Numbered from the stretch's first letter, positions 1 to 8,887 are shown. The stretch is DNA of 64,000 bases from Streptomyces sp. RPT161 (GCF_027533845.1 NZ_JAPZVN010000021.1:1-64000); one strand, 5' to 3'. The notes: generated from the sequence alone by a model not told the origin. Program-made: numbers and translations.

Positions 1-10
1 ATACGGATCA

Positions 11-44
11 CGGTAGCCATGTGACGGCGGTCACATGGCTACCG
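11..44. terminator. Perfect hairpin, likely bidirectional terminator
   Basis: Two 15-base arms (CGGTAGCCATGTGAC at 11-25 and its exact reverse complement at 30-44) flank a 4-base GGCG loop. The hairpin lies 26 bases past the stop of the minus-strand oxidoreductase gene, so it is well placed to end that transcript. Its symmetry would also serve a convergent gene lying left of the window. No U-run follows, which is usual for streptomycete terminators. Confidence 0.75.
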
Positions 45-70
45 CGCTTCGCTATCAACCGCGGGGACGG

Positions 71-1054
71 CTACGCCTCCCCGCTGACCCGCAGCACCAA
101 CTTTCCGGTGGTGGCGCGGGTTTCGATCAGTCGGTGCGCCTCCGCGGCCTCGTGCAGCGGCAGTTCATGGCTGATCGGCAGGTCCACGGTGCCGTCGGCG
201 GCCAGCCACAGCGCGCGATCGGCGAGTCGCCGCAGCGCGTCGGGCGCGCTCTCGGCCAGCCCGTAGAGGCTGAAACCGAAAACTCCGTGACCACCGGGGG
301 AAAGGGAGCCGAGTCCCGCGCTCCACGGCTGCTCGCCACTGGCGTTGCCGTACGAGACCGCCCGGCCGAACGGTGACAGCAGTTCCAGCCCCTGCCGCCA
401 GGTGTGGCCGCCCACCGGGTCGAGCAGCAGGTCCACACCGCGTCCCGCGGTGGCCTTACGGGCCTGGTCGGCCCAGTCGTCGCCGACGAAGACCTCGTCG
501 TACCCCTGCCTGCGCGCGTAGTCGGCCTTGTCGGGGCGGGAGACCACACCGTGGACGGTGCCGGCCCCGGCCCGCTTCGCGATCTGCCCGACGACCGTGC
601 CGACGCCGCCCGCCGCGGACTGCACCAGCACGGACTCACCCGCGCGCAGCCGTCCCACCTCGTGTACCAGGGCGTGGGCGGTCGGCAGCACGGTGGGCAG
701 GGTGGCCGCCAGCCGCAGGCCCACGCCATCGGGCACGGGGAAGGCCAGGGCGGCGGACACCACGGCGGTTTCCGCGTAACCGCCGAAGAGGGTCAGTGCC
801 GTCACCCGCTGCCCCACGGACAGTCCGGTGACCCCGGCACCGACCGCCTGAACGGTCCCGGAGACCTCCAGCCCCGGGGTGAACGGCGGCGCGGACACCC
901 GGTACCCGGTGGCCCGGATCTTTATCTCCGCGAAGTTCACCCCGGCCCACGCCACCCGGACGGCCACCTCTCCCGGCCCCGGCTCGGGCGCTGGCACCTC
1001 CCGCACCCGCAGCACCTCGGGCCCGCCGAGTTCCTCAACCACGATCGCGCGCAT
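71..1054 (-). CDS. Zinc-independent MDR oxidoreductase (quinone oxidoreductase-like)
   Basis: A 327-residue medium-chain dehydrogenase/reductase. The N-terminal GroES-like fold (about residues 1-115) opens MRAIVVEELGGPEVLRV, typical of NADPH:quinone oxidoreductases. The Rossmann part contains the nucleotide-binding stretch AAGGVGTVVGQIAKRAGA (about residues 148-165). The zinc ligands of classical alcohol dehydrogenases are not apparent. The family reduces quinones, enones or related carbonyls with NADPH in the cytosol; the substrate is unknown. It is monocistronic and ends at the hairpin at 11-44. The ATG start gives the full family N-terminus, with GGGGAGGAAG upstream as ribosome binding site. 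A second MDR enzyme of similar layout sits at 22087-23034. Confidence 0.85.
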   Translation of the reverse strand: MRAIVVEELGGPEVLRVREVPAPEPGPGEVAVRVAWAGVNFAEIKIRATGYRVSAPPFTPGLEVSGTVQAVGAGVTGLSVGQRVTALTLFGGYAETAVVSAALAFPVPDGVGLRLAATLPTVLPTAHALVHEVGRLRAGESVLVQSAAGGVGTVVGQIAKRAGAGTVHGVVSRPDKADYARRQGYDEVFVGDDWADQARKATAGRGVDLLLDPVGGHTWRQGLELLSPFGRAVSYGNASGEQPWSAGLGSLSPGGHGVFGFSLYGLAESAPDALRRLADRALWLAADGTVDLPISHELPLHEAAEAHRLIETRATTGKLVLRVSGEA

Positions 1055-1165
1055 GACGGCACTTCCTCCCCGTGAGTAAAGTTCGATGATCTACGAACTT
1101 CAAGCCCGAGTGTACGCATCACGCCGAACGGTCAACAGGGCGGCCCGGCAAGGGCTTTGGCGGGG

Positions 1166-3124
1166 CTAGCCGCGCCAGGCACGGTCCCGCAGCAGCCGCA
1201 GGCCGTTGAGGCCGACGATGACGGTGGACCCCTCGTGTCCGGCGACACCGAGCGGAAGCGGAAGGTGGCCCAGCAGGTCCCAGACGACGAGCCCCGAGAT
1301 GAACACCGAGGCGATCACCAGGTTCTGCACCACCAGAGCGCGGGCCCGGCGGGAGAGCGCCACCAGGGTGGGAATGGTGCGCAGCTCGTCCCGCACCACG
1401 ACCGCGTCGGCCGTCTCCAGCGCCAGATCGGAGCCCGCCCGCCCCATCGCGATGCCGCTGTGGGCGGCGGCCAGCGCGGGCGCGTCGTTCACCCCGTCGC
1501 CGATCACCAGCACCCTGCGTCTGGCCGCCGACATCTCCTGCACGGTGCGCACCTTGTCCTGCGGCAGCAGACCCGCGCGTACGTCGGTGATCCCCACCTC
1601 GCCGGCCAGCCGCGCCGCCGCCCGCTCGTTGTCCCCGGTCACCAGCACGGGTGCACCGTCACTCAGCGAGCTGAGGGCCGCCACCGTCTCCGCGGCCTCC
1701 TCCCGCAGCCGGTCGGCGATCCCCAGCACGCCCACCGGAGTGCCGTCCAGCTCCACCAGCACCGCCGTGCGGCCGCCCGCTTCCAGGCGGGCGGCGACCT
1801 CGCTCGCCGGATGGCCTTCCCGGCAGCCCAGCATGCGGGCGGGGCTGCCCACGGCGACCACGCCGCCGTCCACCGTGGCCCTGACGCCCAGGCCCGGCGC
1901 GGAGTCGAAGTCCTCGGCGACCGCGAGCCGCAGACCGCGAGCGCGGGCGGCGTCGACGACGGCGCGGGCCAGCGGATGCTCGCTGGGGTGCTCGGCCGCG
2001 GCGGCCAGCGCCAGCAGCTCCTCCTCGGTCAGCCCGGACTCGGCGAGCGGGCGGACGTCGGTGACCTGCGGGGTGCCCTCGGTGAGGGTGCCGGTCTTGT
2101 CGATGGCGACGGCGTCAACCTGTCCCAGCCGCTCCATGACCACCGCGGACTTGACCAGGACGCCGTGCCGCCCGGCGTTGGCGATCGCGGAGAGCAGCGG
2201 CGGCATGGTCGCCAGCACCACCGCGCAAGGCGACGCCACGATCATGAAGGTCATCGCCCGCAGCAGCGCCCCGGTGACATCCGCGCCGAACAGGAGCGGC
2301 GCCCCGAACACCGCGAGGGTCGCGATGATCATGCCGATCGAGTACCGCTGCTCCACCTTCTCGATGAACAGCTGCGTCGGCGCCTTGGTCCGCGACGCCT
2401 CCTCGACCATGGCCACGATCCGGGCGATCACCGAGTCCGCCGGGTCCCGTTCCACCTTCACCCGCAGCGCGCCGGTGCCGTTCAGGGTGCCCGCGAACAC
2501 CTCGTCGCCGACCCGCTTGGCGACCGGCAGCGGCTCGCCGGTGATGGTGGCCTGGTCGACCTCGCTGGCGCCGTCGAGCACCCGGCCGTCGGCGCCCACG
2601 CGTTCACCGGGACGGACCAGGATCACATCGCCGACGGCGAGCTCCTCGGTGGCGACGGCCCGCTCGGCACCGTCGTCCCCGAGCCGGGTGGCGGTGGCCG
2701 GGGCGAGGTCCAGCAGGCCGCGTACGGAGTCGGCGGTACGCGCGGTGGCCAGCGCCTCCAGGGCGCCGGAGGTGGCGAAGATGACGATCAGCAGCGCCCC
2801 GTCCATCACCTGCCCGATCGCCGCGGCGCCGAGTGCGGCGGCGATCATCAGCAGGTCGACGTCGAGCGTCCTCTCGCGCAGCGCCCGCAGCCCGGACCAG
2901 CCCGGCTCCCAGCCGCCCGCCGCATAGGCCAGGGCGTAGAGCGGGCCCCAGGCCCAGTCCGGGGCGCCGGTCAGCTGCAGCGGCAGCGCGACCAGGAACA
3001 GCACCAGCGCGGCGGCCGCCCAGCGGGCCTCCGGCAGCGCGAACACCCGCGTACGGCGCCTGGGCGCCGACGCGTCACGGATCCCGGCGGTCGGGGCCGG
3101 ACGAGTGGTCAGGGTGGACGACAT
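1166..3124 (-). CDS. P1B-type ATPase, probable Ni(II)/Co(II) exporter
   Basis: A 652-residue heavy-metal-translocating P-type ATPase of the inner membrane. Visible motifs are the ion-path SPC in ASPCAVVLAT, the phosphorylation site DKTGT (Asp342), the actuator TGEP and the hinge GDGVNDAPAL. A HEGST motif in the last membrane region is the mark of the P1B-4 group (CtpD/CtpJ type, cobalt/nickel/zinc). It lacks the N-terminal metal-binding domain of copper and zinc pumps, also as in P1B-4. It is divergent from an NmtR-like sensor gene with a 28-bp palindrome between them, matching the mycobacterial arrangement of sensor and exporter (NmtA/CtpJ). Expected role: efflux of excess nickel or cobalt. 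Which metal is used in vivo is inferred from the partner regulator. Confidence 0.88.
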   Translation of the reverse strand: MSSTLTTRPAPTAGIRDASAPRRRTRVFALPEARWAAAALVLFLVALPLQLTGAPDWAWGPLYALAYAAGGWEPGWSGLRALRERTLDVDLLMIAAALGAAAIGQVMDGALLIVIFATSGALEALATARTADSVRGLLDLAPATATRLGDDGAERAVATEELAVGDVILVRPGERVGADGRVLDGASEVDQATITGEPLPVAKRVGDEVFAGTLNGTGALRVKVERDPADSVIARIVAMVEEASRTKAPTQLFIEKVEQRYSIGMIIATLAVFGAPLLFGADVTGALLRAMTFMIVASPCAVVLATMPPLLSAIANAGRHGVLVKSAVVMERLGQVDAVAIDKTGTLTEGTPQVTDVRPLAESGLTEEELLALAAAAEHPSEHPLARAVVDAARARGLRLAVAEDFDSAPGLGVRATVDGGVVAVGSPARMLGCREGHPASEVAARLEAGGRTAVLVELDGTPVGVLGIADRLREEAAETVAALSSLSDGAPVLVTGDNERAAARLAGEVGITDVRAGLLPQDKVRTVQEMSAARRRVLVIGDGVNDAPALAAAHSGIAMGRAGSDLALETADAVVVRDELRTIPTLVALSRRARALVVQNLVIASVFISGLVVWDLLGHLPLPLGVAGHEGSTVIVGLNGLRLLRDRAWRG

Positions 3125-3199
3125 GGGCGCGAGCCTTCTCGTAGGGGAGATTCCGGGCAGCGCGGGACGCGCGGCCGGACCGACTCGCCCACCATACAG

Positions 3200-3227
3200 G
3201 AATGCATGAACAATTGTTCATGCATTC
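3200..3227. promoter_or_regulatory. Perfect 28-bp palindromic operator of the metal sensor
   Basis: The half-site GAATGCATGAACAA is followed directly by its exact reverse complement. The core TGAACA-N2-TGTTCA is the 12-2-12 type of ArsR/SmtB-family operator. It lies 27 bases before the sensor gene and 72 bases before the ATPase start, so one bound dimer could control both divergent genes. A possible extended -10 (TACGAT, 3242-3247) sits about 8 bases before the sensor ATG with no ribosome binding site, which suggests a leaderless transcript. Confidence 0.8.
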
Positions 3228-3254
3228 ACTCGAACCGGCGGTACGATATCCGCC

Positions 3255-3653
3255 ATGGGTCATGGAGTCTCCACCGCCGCAGAGCACGCCGTTCCGCGAC
3301 TGCGCCTGGACACGGCGAACGCGGTCAAGGTGGCGAACACCCTCCAGGCCCTTGCCACCCCGTCCCGGCTGCTGATCCTCGCCCGGCTACGCGAGGGGCC
3401 GCTGCCCGCGACGGAGTTGGCCGCCGCGGTCGGCATGGAGCAGTCCGCCTGCTCGCACCAGTTGCGCCTGCTGCGGAACCTCGGTCTGGTCACCGGCGAG
3501 CGGCGCGGGCGCTCGGTGGTGTACGCGCTGTACGACCACCATGTCGCCGAGCTGCTGGACCAGGCGGTCTACCACATCGACCACCTCCAGCAGGGCATGA
3601 CAGACGCTCCGACGGACCAGAAGCCGACGGTCGACGCGCCTGAGGGCCGGTGA
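3255..3653 (+). CDS. nmtR: ArsR/SmtB-family Ni/Co sensor repressor, NmtR-like
   Basis: A 132-residue winged-helix repressor. The N-terminus MGHGV, the stretch NTLQALATPSRL, the recognition helix region MEQSACSHQLRLLRNLGL and the C-terminal helix closely resemble mycobacterial NmtR. The alpha-5 metal site is complete: Asp94, His96, His107 and His110 with the D-x-H-x10-H-x2-H spacing. His3, which together with the N-terminus contributes to octahedral nickel binding in NmtR, is also present. Expected role: release from the palindrome at 3200-3227 when nickel or cobalt binds, derepressing the divergent exporter and itself. The ATG has no clear ribosome binding site and lies close to a candidate -10, consistent with leaderless translation. 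A zinc sensor of the CzrA type would share the alpha-5 ligands; the N-terminus favours NmtR. Confidence 0.88.
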   Translation: MGHGVSTAAEHAVPRLRLDTANAVKVANTLQALATPSRLLILARLREGPLPATELAAAVGMEQSACSHQLRLLRNLGLVTGERRGRSVVYALYDHHVAELLDQAVYHIDHLQQGMTDAPTDQKPTVDAPEGR

Positions 3654-3668
3654 GCCCCCTACCGCCGG

Positions 3669-4217
3669 TCAACTCCCCAGCGATCGCTCACCGTTGCCAC
3701 CGCCGGGGGCCAGCTCGTCCGCCAGCAGGTCCATCAACAGCCCGTCGTGCCACGTACCGTCCTCGCCGCGCTCGTACTGCCGCATGACGCCGACCGGCCG
3801 GAAACCGACCTTGCGGTAGCACCGAACGGCGGCGGCGTTGTCCGCCGCCGGATCGATCACCAGCCGATGGTGTCCGTGCTCGGCGATCAGATGCCGCGCG
3901 AGCGCCCGCACCGCGTCCGTACCCACTCCCCGACCGTGCACGGCCGGATCCACGTAGATGTCGATGTTCGCGTGCCGATAGTCCGGTTCCGTCTCGGCCG
4001 CCCACTGGACCATGCCGACCACACGGCCCTCGTACTCGATCGCCAGGTGCCGGGCGCCCGGTTCCGCCAGGTCCTCCTTCACCGCCGCCACCATGTCGTC
4101 GCTCCCGCGCCACCACCGGCGCACCTCGGGCGTGGCGCGGATCTCCGCCAGCGCCGGGATGTCGGCGACCGTCACAGGTCGCAGCGTGACCAGGGCGCCG
4201 TACAGCGTCGTCTCCAT
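3669..4217 (-). CDS. GNAT N-acetyltransferase, AAC(6')/RimL-like
   Basis: A 182-residue acetyltransferase opening METTLYGALVTLRPVTVAD. The acetyl-CoA loop reads VHGRGVGTDAVRALARHL, followed by the typical beta-bulge and last helix (NAAAVRCYRKVGFRPVGVMR). The DIYVDP element and the ending GTWHDGLLMDLL are shared with aminoglycoside 6'-N-acetyltransferases and their RimJ/RimL-like relatives. It may acetylate an aminoglycoside-like amine or a protein N-terminus; the substrate cannot be told here. The start is the ATG at 4217; the frame runs open well upstream, but that part is shared with the divergent patatin gene and lacks family similarity. It converges with the metal sensor gene with a 15-base gap. 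Confidence 0.82.
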   Translation of the reverse strand: METTLYGALVTLRPVTVADIPALAEIRATPEVRRWWRGSDDMVAAVKEDLAEPGARHLAIEYEGRVVGMVQWAAETEPDYRHANIDIYVDPAVHGRGVGTDAVRALARHLIAEHGHHRLVIDPAADNAAAVRCYRKVGFRPVGVMRQYERGEDGTWHDGLLMDLLADELAPGGGNGERSLGS

Positions 4218-4322
4218 GCCCGAGGACGCTACCGGCACCCCGCGCCGCCCGCCCGAGGTGCCCTCGCGGGCCGGTGCGCCCCGCACTACTGTGGCACGGA
4301 CATCGAGGGAGGCCGGGTGGTC

Positions 4323-5174
4323 ATGGGCGAGCGCGCACTGGTGCTGGGGGGCGGCGGAGTCACCGGAGTCGCCTGGGAGTTGGGGTTGCTGGCCGGACTG
4401 GCGGATGCCGGACTCGGTCTCGGCGGGGCGGACGTGGTGATCGGCACCTCGGCCGGTTCGGTAGTCGGCGCGCAACTCACCTCGGACACCCCGCTGGAGA
4501 CGCTGTACCAGCGGCAACTCGCGCCGCCCGACGGGGAGATCGCGACGGTGATCGGCAAGCGGACCGTGCTCACCATGGCCGGCAGCGCACTGGTCTCGCC
4601 CGACGTGCGCGCGGCACGCCGGCGCATCGGCCGGATGGCGCTCGCCGCGGACACCGGACCGGAGGCGGAGCGGCGCAAGGTCATCGAGTCCCGGCTGAGC
4701 TCGCACGAGTGGTCCCGGGAACGGCGACTGCTGGTCACCGCGGTGGACGCGCACACCGGCGAGTTCACGGCGTTCCACAGCGGCAGCGGAGCACCGCTGG
4801 TGGACGCGGTGGCGGCGAGCTGCGCGGTGCCGGGGGTGTGGCCGTGTGTGACGATCGACGGTCGGCGGTGGATGGACGGCGGCGTGCGCAGCAGCGCCAA
4901 CGCCGACCTCGCACATGGCTTCCGGCGGGTGGTGGTGCTGGCTCCGATGGCCCTGCACAGCCCGCTGATGCCCGGCCCGCGCCAGCAGGCCGACCGGCTG
5001 CGTCGCGACGGCGCGCAGGTCGCCGTCATCACACCGGACGCCTTCGCCCGCCAGGCGATAGGACGCAACGTGCTGGATCCGGCGAGGCGCGCGGACGCGG
5101 CGCGGGCCGGACGCGAACAGGCGCCCTCCGTCGCGCCGTTGGTCAACGACGTCTGGCAGGGCGCCCGTTCCTGA
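4323..5174 (+). CDS. Patatin-like phospholipase/acyl hydrolase
   Basis: A 283-residue patatin-fold serine hydrolase. The oxyanion glycine loop VLGGGGVTG is at residues 7-15, the nucleophile Ser43 lies in GTSAGS, and the dyad Asp185 lies in WMDGG. These are the three diagnostic patatin elements in correct order. The family hydrolyses acyl esters of phospholipids or related lipids. No signal peptide or membrane segment is seen, so it is probably cytosolic. The ATG is preferred, with GGGAGG ten bases upstream; a GTG two codons earlier is possible. It is divergent from the acetyltransferase and monocistronic. Confidence 0.85.
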   Translation: MGERALVLGGGGVTGVAWELGLLAGLADAGLGLGGADVVIGTSAGSVVGAQLTSDTPLETLYQRQLAPPDGEIATVIGKRTVLTMAGSALVSPDVRAARRRIGRMALAADTGPEAERRKVIESRLSSHEWSRERRLLVTAVDAHTGEFTAFHSGSGAPLVDAVAASCAVPGVWPCVTIDGRRWMDGGVRSSANADLAHGFRRVVVLAPMALHSPLMPGPRQQADRLRRDGAQVAVITPDAFARQAIGRNVLDPARRADAARAGREQAPSVAPLVNDVWQGARS

Positions 5175-5209
5175 AGGTACCGCTTCGCCGACGGATGAGC
5201 GGGCGGCTG

Positions 5210-5413
5210 TTACGCGGCACCTCGTGCCAGCGCGGCGGCCGCCGGCTTATGTCGCAGCGGGATGTCCCGGCCTTCGGCCCGCCACTCCCGAACCAGTGCG
5301 TTGAACACCGGAGTCAGCGACCTCGGCTCCTCTTTTTCGGCATCCTGCGGCGCGGCGGCCTGCGCCGACTCCGCCGATGCCGCCTTCTTGGACAGTTGGA
5401 TCACTTCCGGCAT
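5210..5413 (-). CDS. Small hypothetical protein
   Basis: A 67-residue protein starting MPEVIQLSKKAASAE, with a charged Ala/Glu-rich N-terminal half and a basic C-terminus. I do not recognise a family. The start at 5413 is chosen because GAAGGGAAGAG lies just upstream; an ATG 11 codons earlier has no ribosome binding site. There is no signal peptide or membrane segment. It ends 35 bases from the convergent patatin gene. Third-position GC is high, supporting real coding, but the short length keeps certainty moderate. Confidence 0.5.
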   Translation of the reverse strand: MPEVIQLSKKAASAESAQAAAPQDAEKEEPRSLTPVFNALVREWRAEGRDIPLRHKPAAAALARGAA

Positions 5414-5614
5414 TCCACTCTTCCCTTCGCTCTTGGTTTCGGGCATTCGGGCACCATACGTCACCGCCCACCACGCGGCTGTGACTGACCCCTCCGAGGG
5501 TGCCAACACCCCGTGATCCGCCGGGCGCCCCGGCCCGTGCAGGCTTACCGTCGGTTATGGGCGGAGCCCCCGCCCCATCGCAGCGCGGAGCGTCTCAGCG
5601 AAGGAGCGTCCAAG

Positions 5615-5992
5615 ATGACCACTCAGCAGGATGCGGCGCAGGTGACCGTGGTGCTCAACGACTGTGCGGCCCAGGACGCCGACACGGTGTTCCGCTCGCT
5701 CAACACCGCCTTCCCGGCCTCCCCCAGCGGCGCTCCGGGGGGCCCGATCAGCACCCGCCAGGGCAGGCAGACCGCGTGGATCGAGAACTTCGACGTGTCG
5801 TCCGAGGGGCCGCACTCGGCCGCCCGGGAACTGGGCGGCCCGGTGACCGCCGATCTCCAGGGCTGTCCGGCCGCGGTCCGCAAGGTGGAGCACGCCCTTG
5901 AGGACTCGTTCGCCGTGGCGGAGCACGGCCTGATCCACGGTGATCAGGAGATCGACGTGCAGCTCCTGATCGAGCCGGCCCGTCCCCGTTGA
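5615..5992 (+). CDS. Hypothetical protein, 125 residues
   Basis: A soluble 125-residue protein beginning MTTQQDAAQVTVVLNDC, without signal peptide or membrane helices. The ATG is fixed by a strong AAGGAG eight bases upstream; the longer open frame before it is rejected for that reason. It has two cysteines and an acidic C-terminal half ending in a beta-like stretch (EIDVQLLIEP). No family is recognised. It is monocistronic, upstream of the secreted GH65 gene and its promoter. Confidence 0.6.
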   Translation: MTTQQDAAQVTVVLNDCAAQDADTVFRSLNTAFPASPSGAPGGPISTRQGRQTAWIENFDVSSEGPHSAARELGGPVTADLQGCPAAVRKVEHALEDSFAVAEHGLIHGDQEIDVQLLIEPARPR

Positions 5993-6050
5993 CGGCCGAA
6001 CGCACCATGGCGCGCCGGAGTCTGTAGGAGGCTGACCAGCCACCGTCGTT

Positions 6051-6110
6051 CGTTCACTTCTTGAACGCTGTGCGCCACTTATTGACGCGTAACGTTCACC
6101 CCTTTATGTT
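6051..6110 (+). promoter_or_regulatory. Promoter and possible operator of the GH65 gene
   Basis: TTGACG (6082-6087), a 17-base spacer and TATGTT (6105-6110) form a good vegetative-type promoter about 54 bases before the GH65 ATG. Upstream lies an inverted repeat CGTTCA-N5-TGAACG (6051-6067). A third CGTTCA half-site falls within the spacer (6093-6098). A repressor binding these sites could occlude the promoter. No regulator gene is adjacent on this side. Confidence 0.55.
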
Positions 6111-6163
6111 CGCTGCCACTTCGCCGGTGATCGCGAACCGAGGGAAAGCGAGAACGGACAACG

Positions 6164-8887
6164 ATGAGCAAGCTCACAGCGCTGCGAGCGCGCCCCGCAA
6201 GGCTGCACCGATACATACGACCGACCGCCCCCGCGCTCGCGGCGCTGCTCATCGCGGCCGCCCCCGCCGCCCAGCCGATCGCCACCGCCGCCGACAGACC
6301 CGACACCACCGCCGACAGCCCCTGCACCGCGCCGGACCCCGGTTGGACGCTCACCTCCACCACCATCGACCCCAAGGACAGCTACCACGCCTTCGTGGGC
6401 AACGGCTATCTGGGTCAACGCGTGCCCGCCACCGGCAGCGGCTACTTCGCCTCCGCCGCCAAGACCGGCTGGCCGCTGTACAGCCCGCGCTACGACGGTT
6501 CGTTCGTCTCGGGCCTGTACGCGCACAACAAGCAGACCACCAGCGACCGGCAGGTCATAGCCGCCCTGCCGACGTGGACCGGGATGACGGTCGGCACCGG
6601 CGGCGAGACGTTCAGCGGGAACACCTCGACCGGCCGCATCTCGCACTACCGGCAGACCCTCTACCTGCGCTGCGGCCTGGTCCGCACCTCGCTGACCTGG
6701 ACCGCAAGCGACGGTCGGGCCACCGATCTGGTCTATGACGTGCTCGCCGACCGCGCCGACCAGCACGTGGCCGCAGTACGGCTGCGGATGACCCCGCACT
6801 GGAGCGGGCAGGCGACCGTCACCGACCTGATCGACGGCCGCGGCGCCCGGATGCTCTCCGCCACCGCCACCGGTGCCCGCCTGGGCGGGCGCACCCAGCG
6901 GGTGGGCTTTCGCACCGACGGCACCGGCACCTCGGGCGCCGTCGCCTCCACGCTGAGCACCAGCGCGGACGTCAGCCAGTCCCAGTTCTCCCAGGAACAA
7001 AAGAACCTGACGGGGAGTCAGGCAATTGGCTTCCCGGTGCGCGGCGGCCAGACGTACACCCTGACCAAGTACGTCGGCGTGGACACCGCACTCACCTCGC
7101 ACGATCCGGACGGCTCGGCCGTGGCCGCCTCCCAGCAGGCGGCGGCACGCGGTTGGGCCGCACTGTTCACCGCGCACTCGGCGGCCTGGGACAGGCTGTG
7201 GCGCAGCGACATCGAGGTCGCCGGGCAGCCGCAGTTGCAGTCGTGGGTGCGCTCCTCGGAGTACGGACTGCTCTCCAGCATCCGCGCCGGTTCCGCCAAC
7301 AGCATCGCGCCGACCGGGCTGAGCAGCGACAACTACGCCGGTCTGGTGTTCTGGGACGCCGAGACATGGATGTTCCCCAGCCTGCTCGCATACCACCCGG
7401 ACCTGGCCAGGTCGGTGGTGGACTACCGCTACCGGACCCTGGCGGGTGCCCGGGCCAACGCGCGGCAGCTCGGCTACCAGGGGGTGTTCTACCCGTGGGA
7501 GAGCGGCAGCCAGGGCAACCTCCAGGCGGAGTGCCAGAGTTGGAGCCCGCCGCACTGCGTCACCCAGATCCATCTGCAGAGCGACATCGCGCTGGCGGTC
7601 TGGCAGTACTACCAGGCCACCGGTGACACGGCCTGGCTGCGCGACCGTGGCTGGCCAGTGCTGAACGGCATCGCCCAGTTCTGGGCCGGGCGTGCCACGC
7701 CCGACTCCGACGGCAGCTACTCCATCAAGAACGTCGCCGGGCCCGACGAGTACAGCAACGGCGTCACCGACGGGGTGTTCACCAACGCCGGTGCCGCGAC
7801 GGCGCTGCGAAACGCCACCGCCGCCGCCAAGCTCCTCGGCCACCCCGCGCCCGCCGAGTGGACACGGATCGCCGACCACCTGCGCATCCCGTACGACCCG
7901 GGCACCCACGTCTTCCAGCAGTACGCGGGATACAAGGGCTCGCTGATCAAGCAGGCGGACGCGGTGATGCTGATGTATCCGCTGGGCTGGCCGATGTCGA
8001 GCACCTCGGCGCAGTCCACCTTGGACTACTACGCGGCGCGCACCGATCCGGACGGCCCGGCCATGACGGACTCCATCCACGCGATCGACGCCGCCGCCAT
8101 CGGTGAGCCGGGCTGCTCGACGTACACCTATCTGATGCGCTCCGTCGAGCCGTTCGTACGCGGCCCGTTCGACGAGTTCTCCGAGGCGCGCGGCAGCAAG
8201 GCGGGGGCCTCGGACCCGCTGGCGGGCGCGCCCGCGCAGGACTTTCTGACCGGGGCGGGCGGCTTCCTGCAGACCTTCGCCAACGGCCTGGGCGGCCTGC
8301 GCTGGAGCCAGGACGGGGTACGGCTCGACCCCACGCTGCCGCCGCAGTTGGCGAAGGGCGTCACACTGAAGGGGCTGCACTGGCAGGGCCGTACGTTCGA
8401 CGTCGCCATCGGGGCGCACGCCACCACGGTGCGACTGACCAGCGGCAGGCCGTTCGACATGGAGAGCGCCCAGGGCAGGCAGGTGGTGAGCCGGAGCGCG
8501 CCCGCGGTGCTGAAGACCCGGCGTCCCGACCTCGCGGCCACCACCGATGTCGCCAGGTGCGCGAAGGCCACGGCCAGTTCGGCGCAGCCGGGCATGTACG
8601 CCGAGGCGGCGGTGGACGGCAACACCACCACCGCGTGGGTGCCTGATGGCACCCAGGGCACCTTGACCGTCGACCTCGGCGGTCCGGTGCGCATCGCGTC
8701 GATCAGCCCGCGGTGGACGGCCACCCGACCGGCCTGGTACGGCGTACAGGTCTCGCTGGACGGCAGGCACTGGACGGCGCGGCCGCGGGGCACGGCGTCG
8801 GCCCGCTACGTACGGGTGACGGTGCGCGCCGCCAACGCCAACAGCCGTCCCGGGATCGCCGAGTTGACGGTTCGCCAGGCCAACTGA
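6164..8887 (+). CDS. Secreted glycoside hydrolase family 65 protein with C-terminal discoidin/CBM32-like domain
   Basis: A 907-residue secreted protein. Residues 1-43 form a signal peptide (basic start, Ala/Leu-rich core, cleavage near ATAAD). The N-terminal beta-sandwich with FVGNGYLGQR is followed by the (alpha/alpha)6 barrel of GH65. The motif GPDEY carries the expected catalytic acid Glu529. Fungal and actinobacterial acid trehalases and disaccharide phosphorylases share this fold; secretion and layout favour an alpha,alpha-trehalase or related alpha-glucosidase. About residues 800-905 resemble a discoidin/F5/8-type sugar-binding module (VDGNTTTAWVPDG, LTVDLGG, RYVRV). A promoter is visible upstream. 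Substrate specificity is inferred; a GH15 trehalase-type gene also occurs at 24842. Confidence 0.85.
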   Translation: MSKLTALRARPARLHRYIRPTAPALAALLIAAAPAAQPIATAADRPDTTADSPCTAPDPGWTLTSTTIDPKDSYHAFVGNGYLGQRVPATGSGYFASAAKTGWPLYSPRYDGSFVSGLYAHNKQTTSDRQVIAALPTWTGMTVGTGGETFSGNTSTGRISHYRQTLYLRCGLVRTSLTWTASDGRATDLVYDVLADRADQHVAAVRLRMTPHWSGQATVTDLIDGRGARMLSATATGARLGGRTQRVGFRTDGTGTSGAVASTLSTSADVSQSQFSQEQKNLTGSQAIGFPVRGGQTYTLTKYVGVDTALTSHDPDGSAVAASQQAAARGWAALFTAHSAAWDRLWRSDIEVAGQPQLQSWVRSSEYGLLSSIRAGSANSIAPTGLSSDNYAGLVFWDAETWMFPSLLAYHPDLARSVVDYRYRTLAGARANARQLGYQGVFYPWESGSQGNLQAECQSWSPPHCVTQIHLQSDIALAVWQYYQATGDTAWLRDRGWPVLNGIAQFWAGRATPDSDGSYSIKNVAGPDEYSNGVTDGVFTNAGAATALRNATAAAKLLGHPAPAEWTRIADHLRIPYDPGTHVFQQYAGYKGSLIKQADAVMLMYPLGWPMSSTSAQSTLDYYAARTDPDGPAMTDSIHAIDAAAIGEPGCSTYTYLMRSVEPFVRGPFDEFSEARGSKAGASDPLAGAPAQDFLTGAGGFLQTFANGLGGLRWSQDGVRLDPTLPPQLAKGVTLKGLHWQGRTFDVAIGAHATTVRLTSGRPFDMESAQGRQVVSRSAPAVLKTRRPDLAATTDVARCAKATASSAQPGMYAEAAVDGNTTTAWVPDGTQGTLTVDLGGPVRIASISPRWTATRPAWYGVQVSLDGRHWTARPRGTASARYVRVTVRAANANSRPGIAELTVRQAN

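Noticed and set aside
1157-3643. 828-codon plus-strand frame across the ATPase gene
   Set aside because: It is low-complexity Gly/Arg/Gln-rich sequence opposite a P-type ATPase with every expected motif; a GC-rich antisense artefact.
3747-4322. Long N-terminal extension of the patatin frame
   Set aside because: It lies antisense over the acetyltransferase gene, lacks domain character, and a good start with ribosome binding site exists at 4323.
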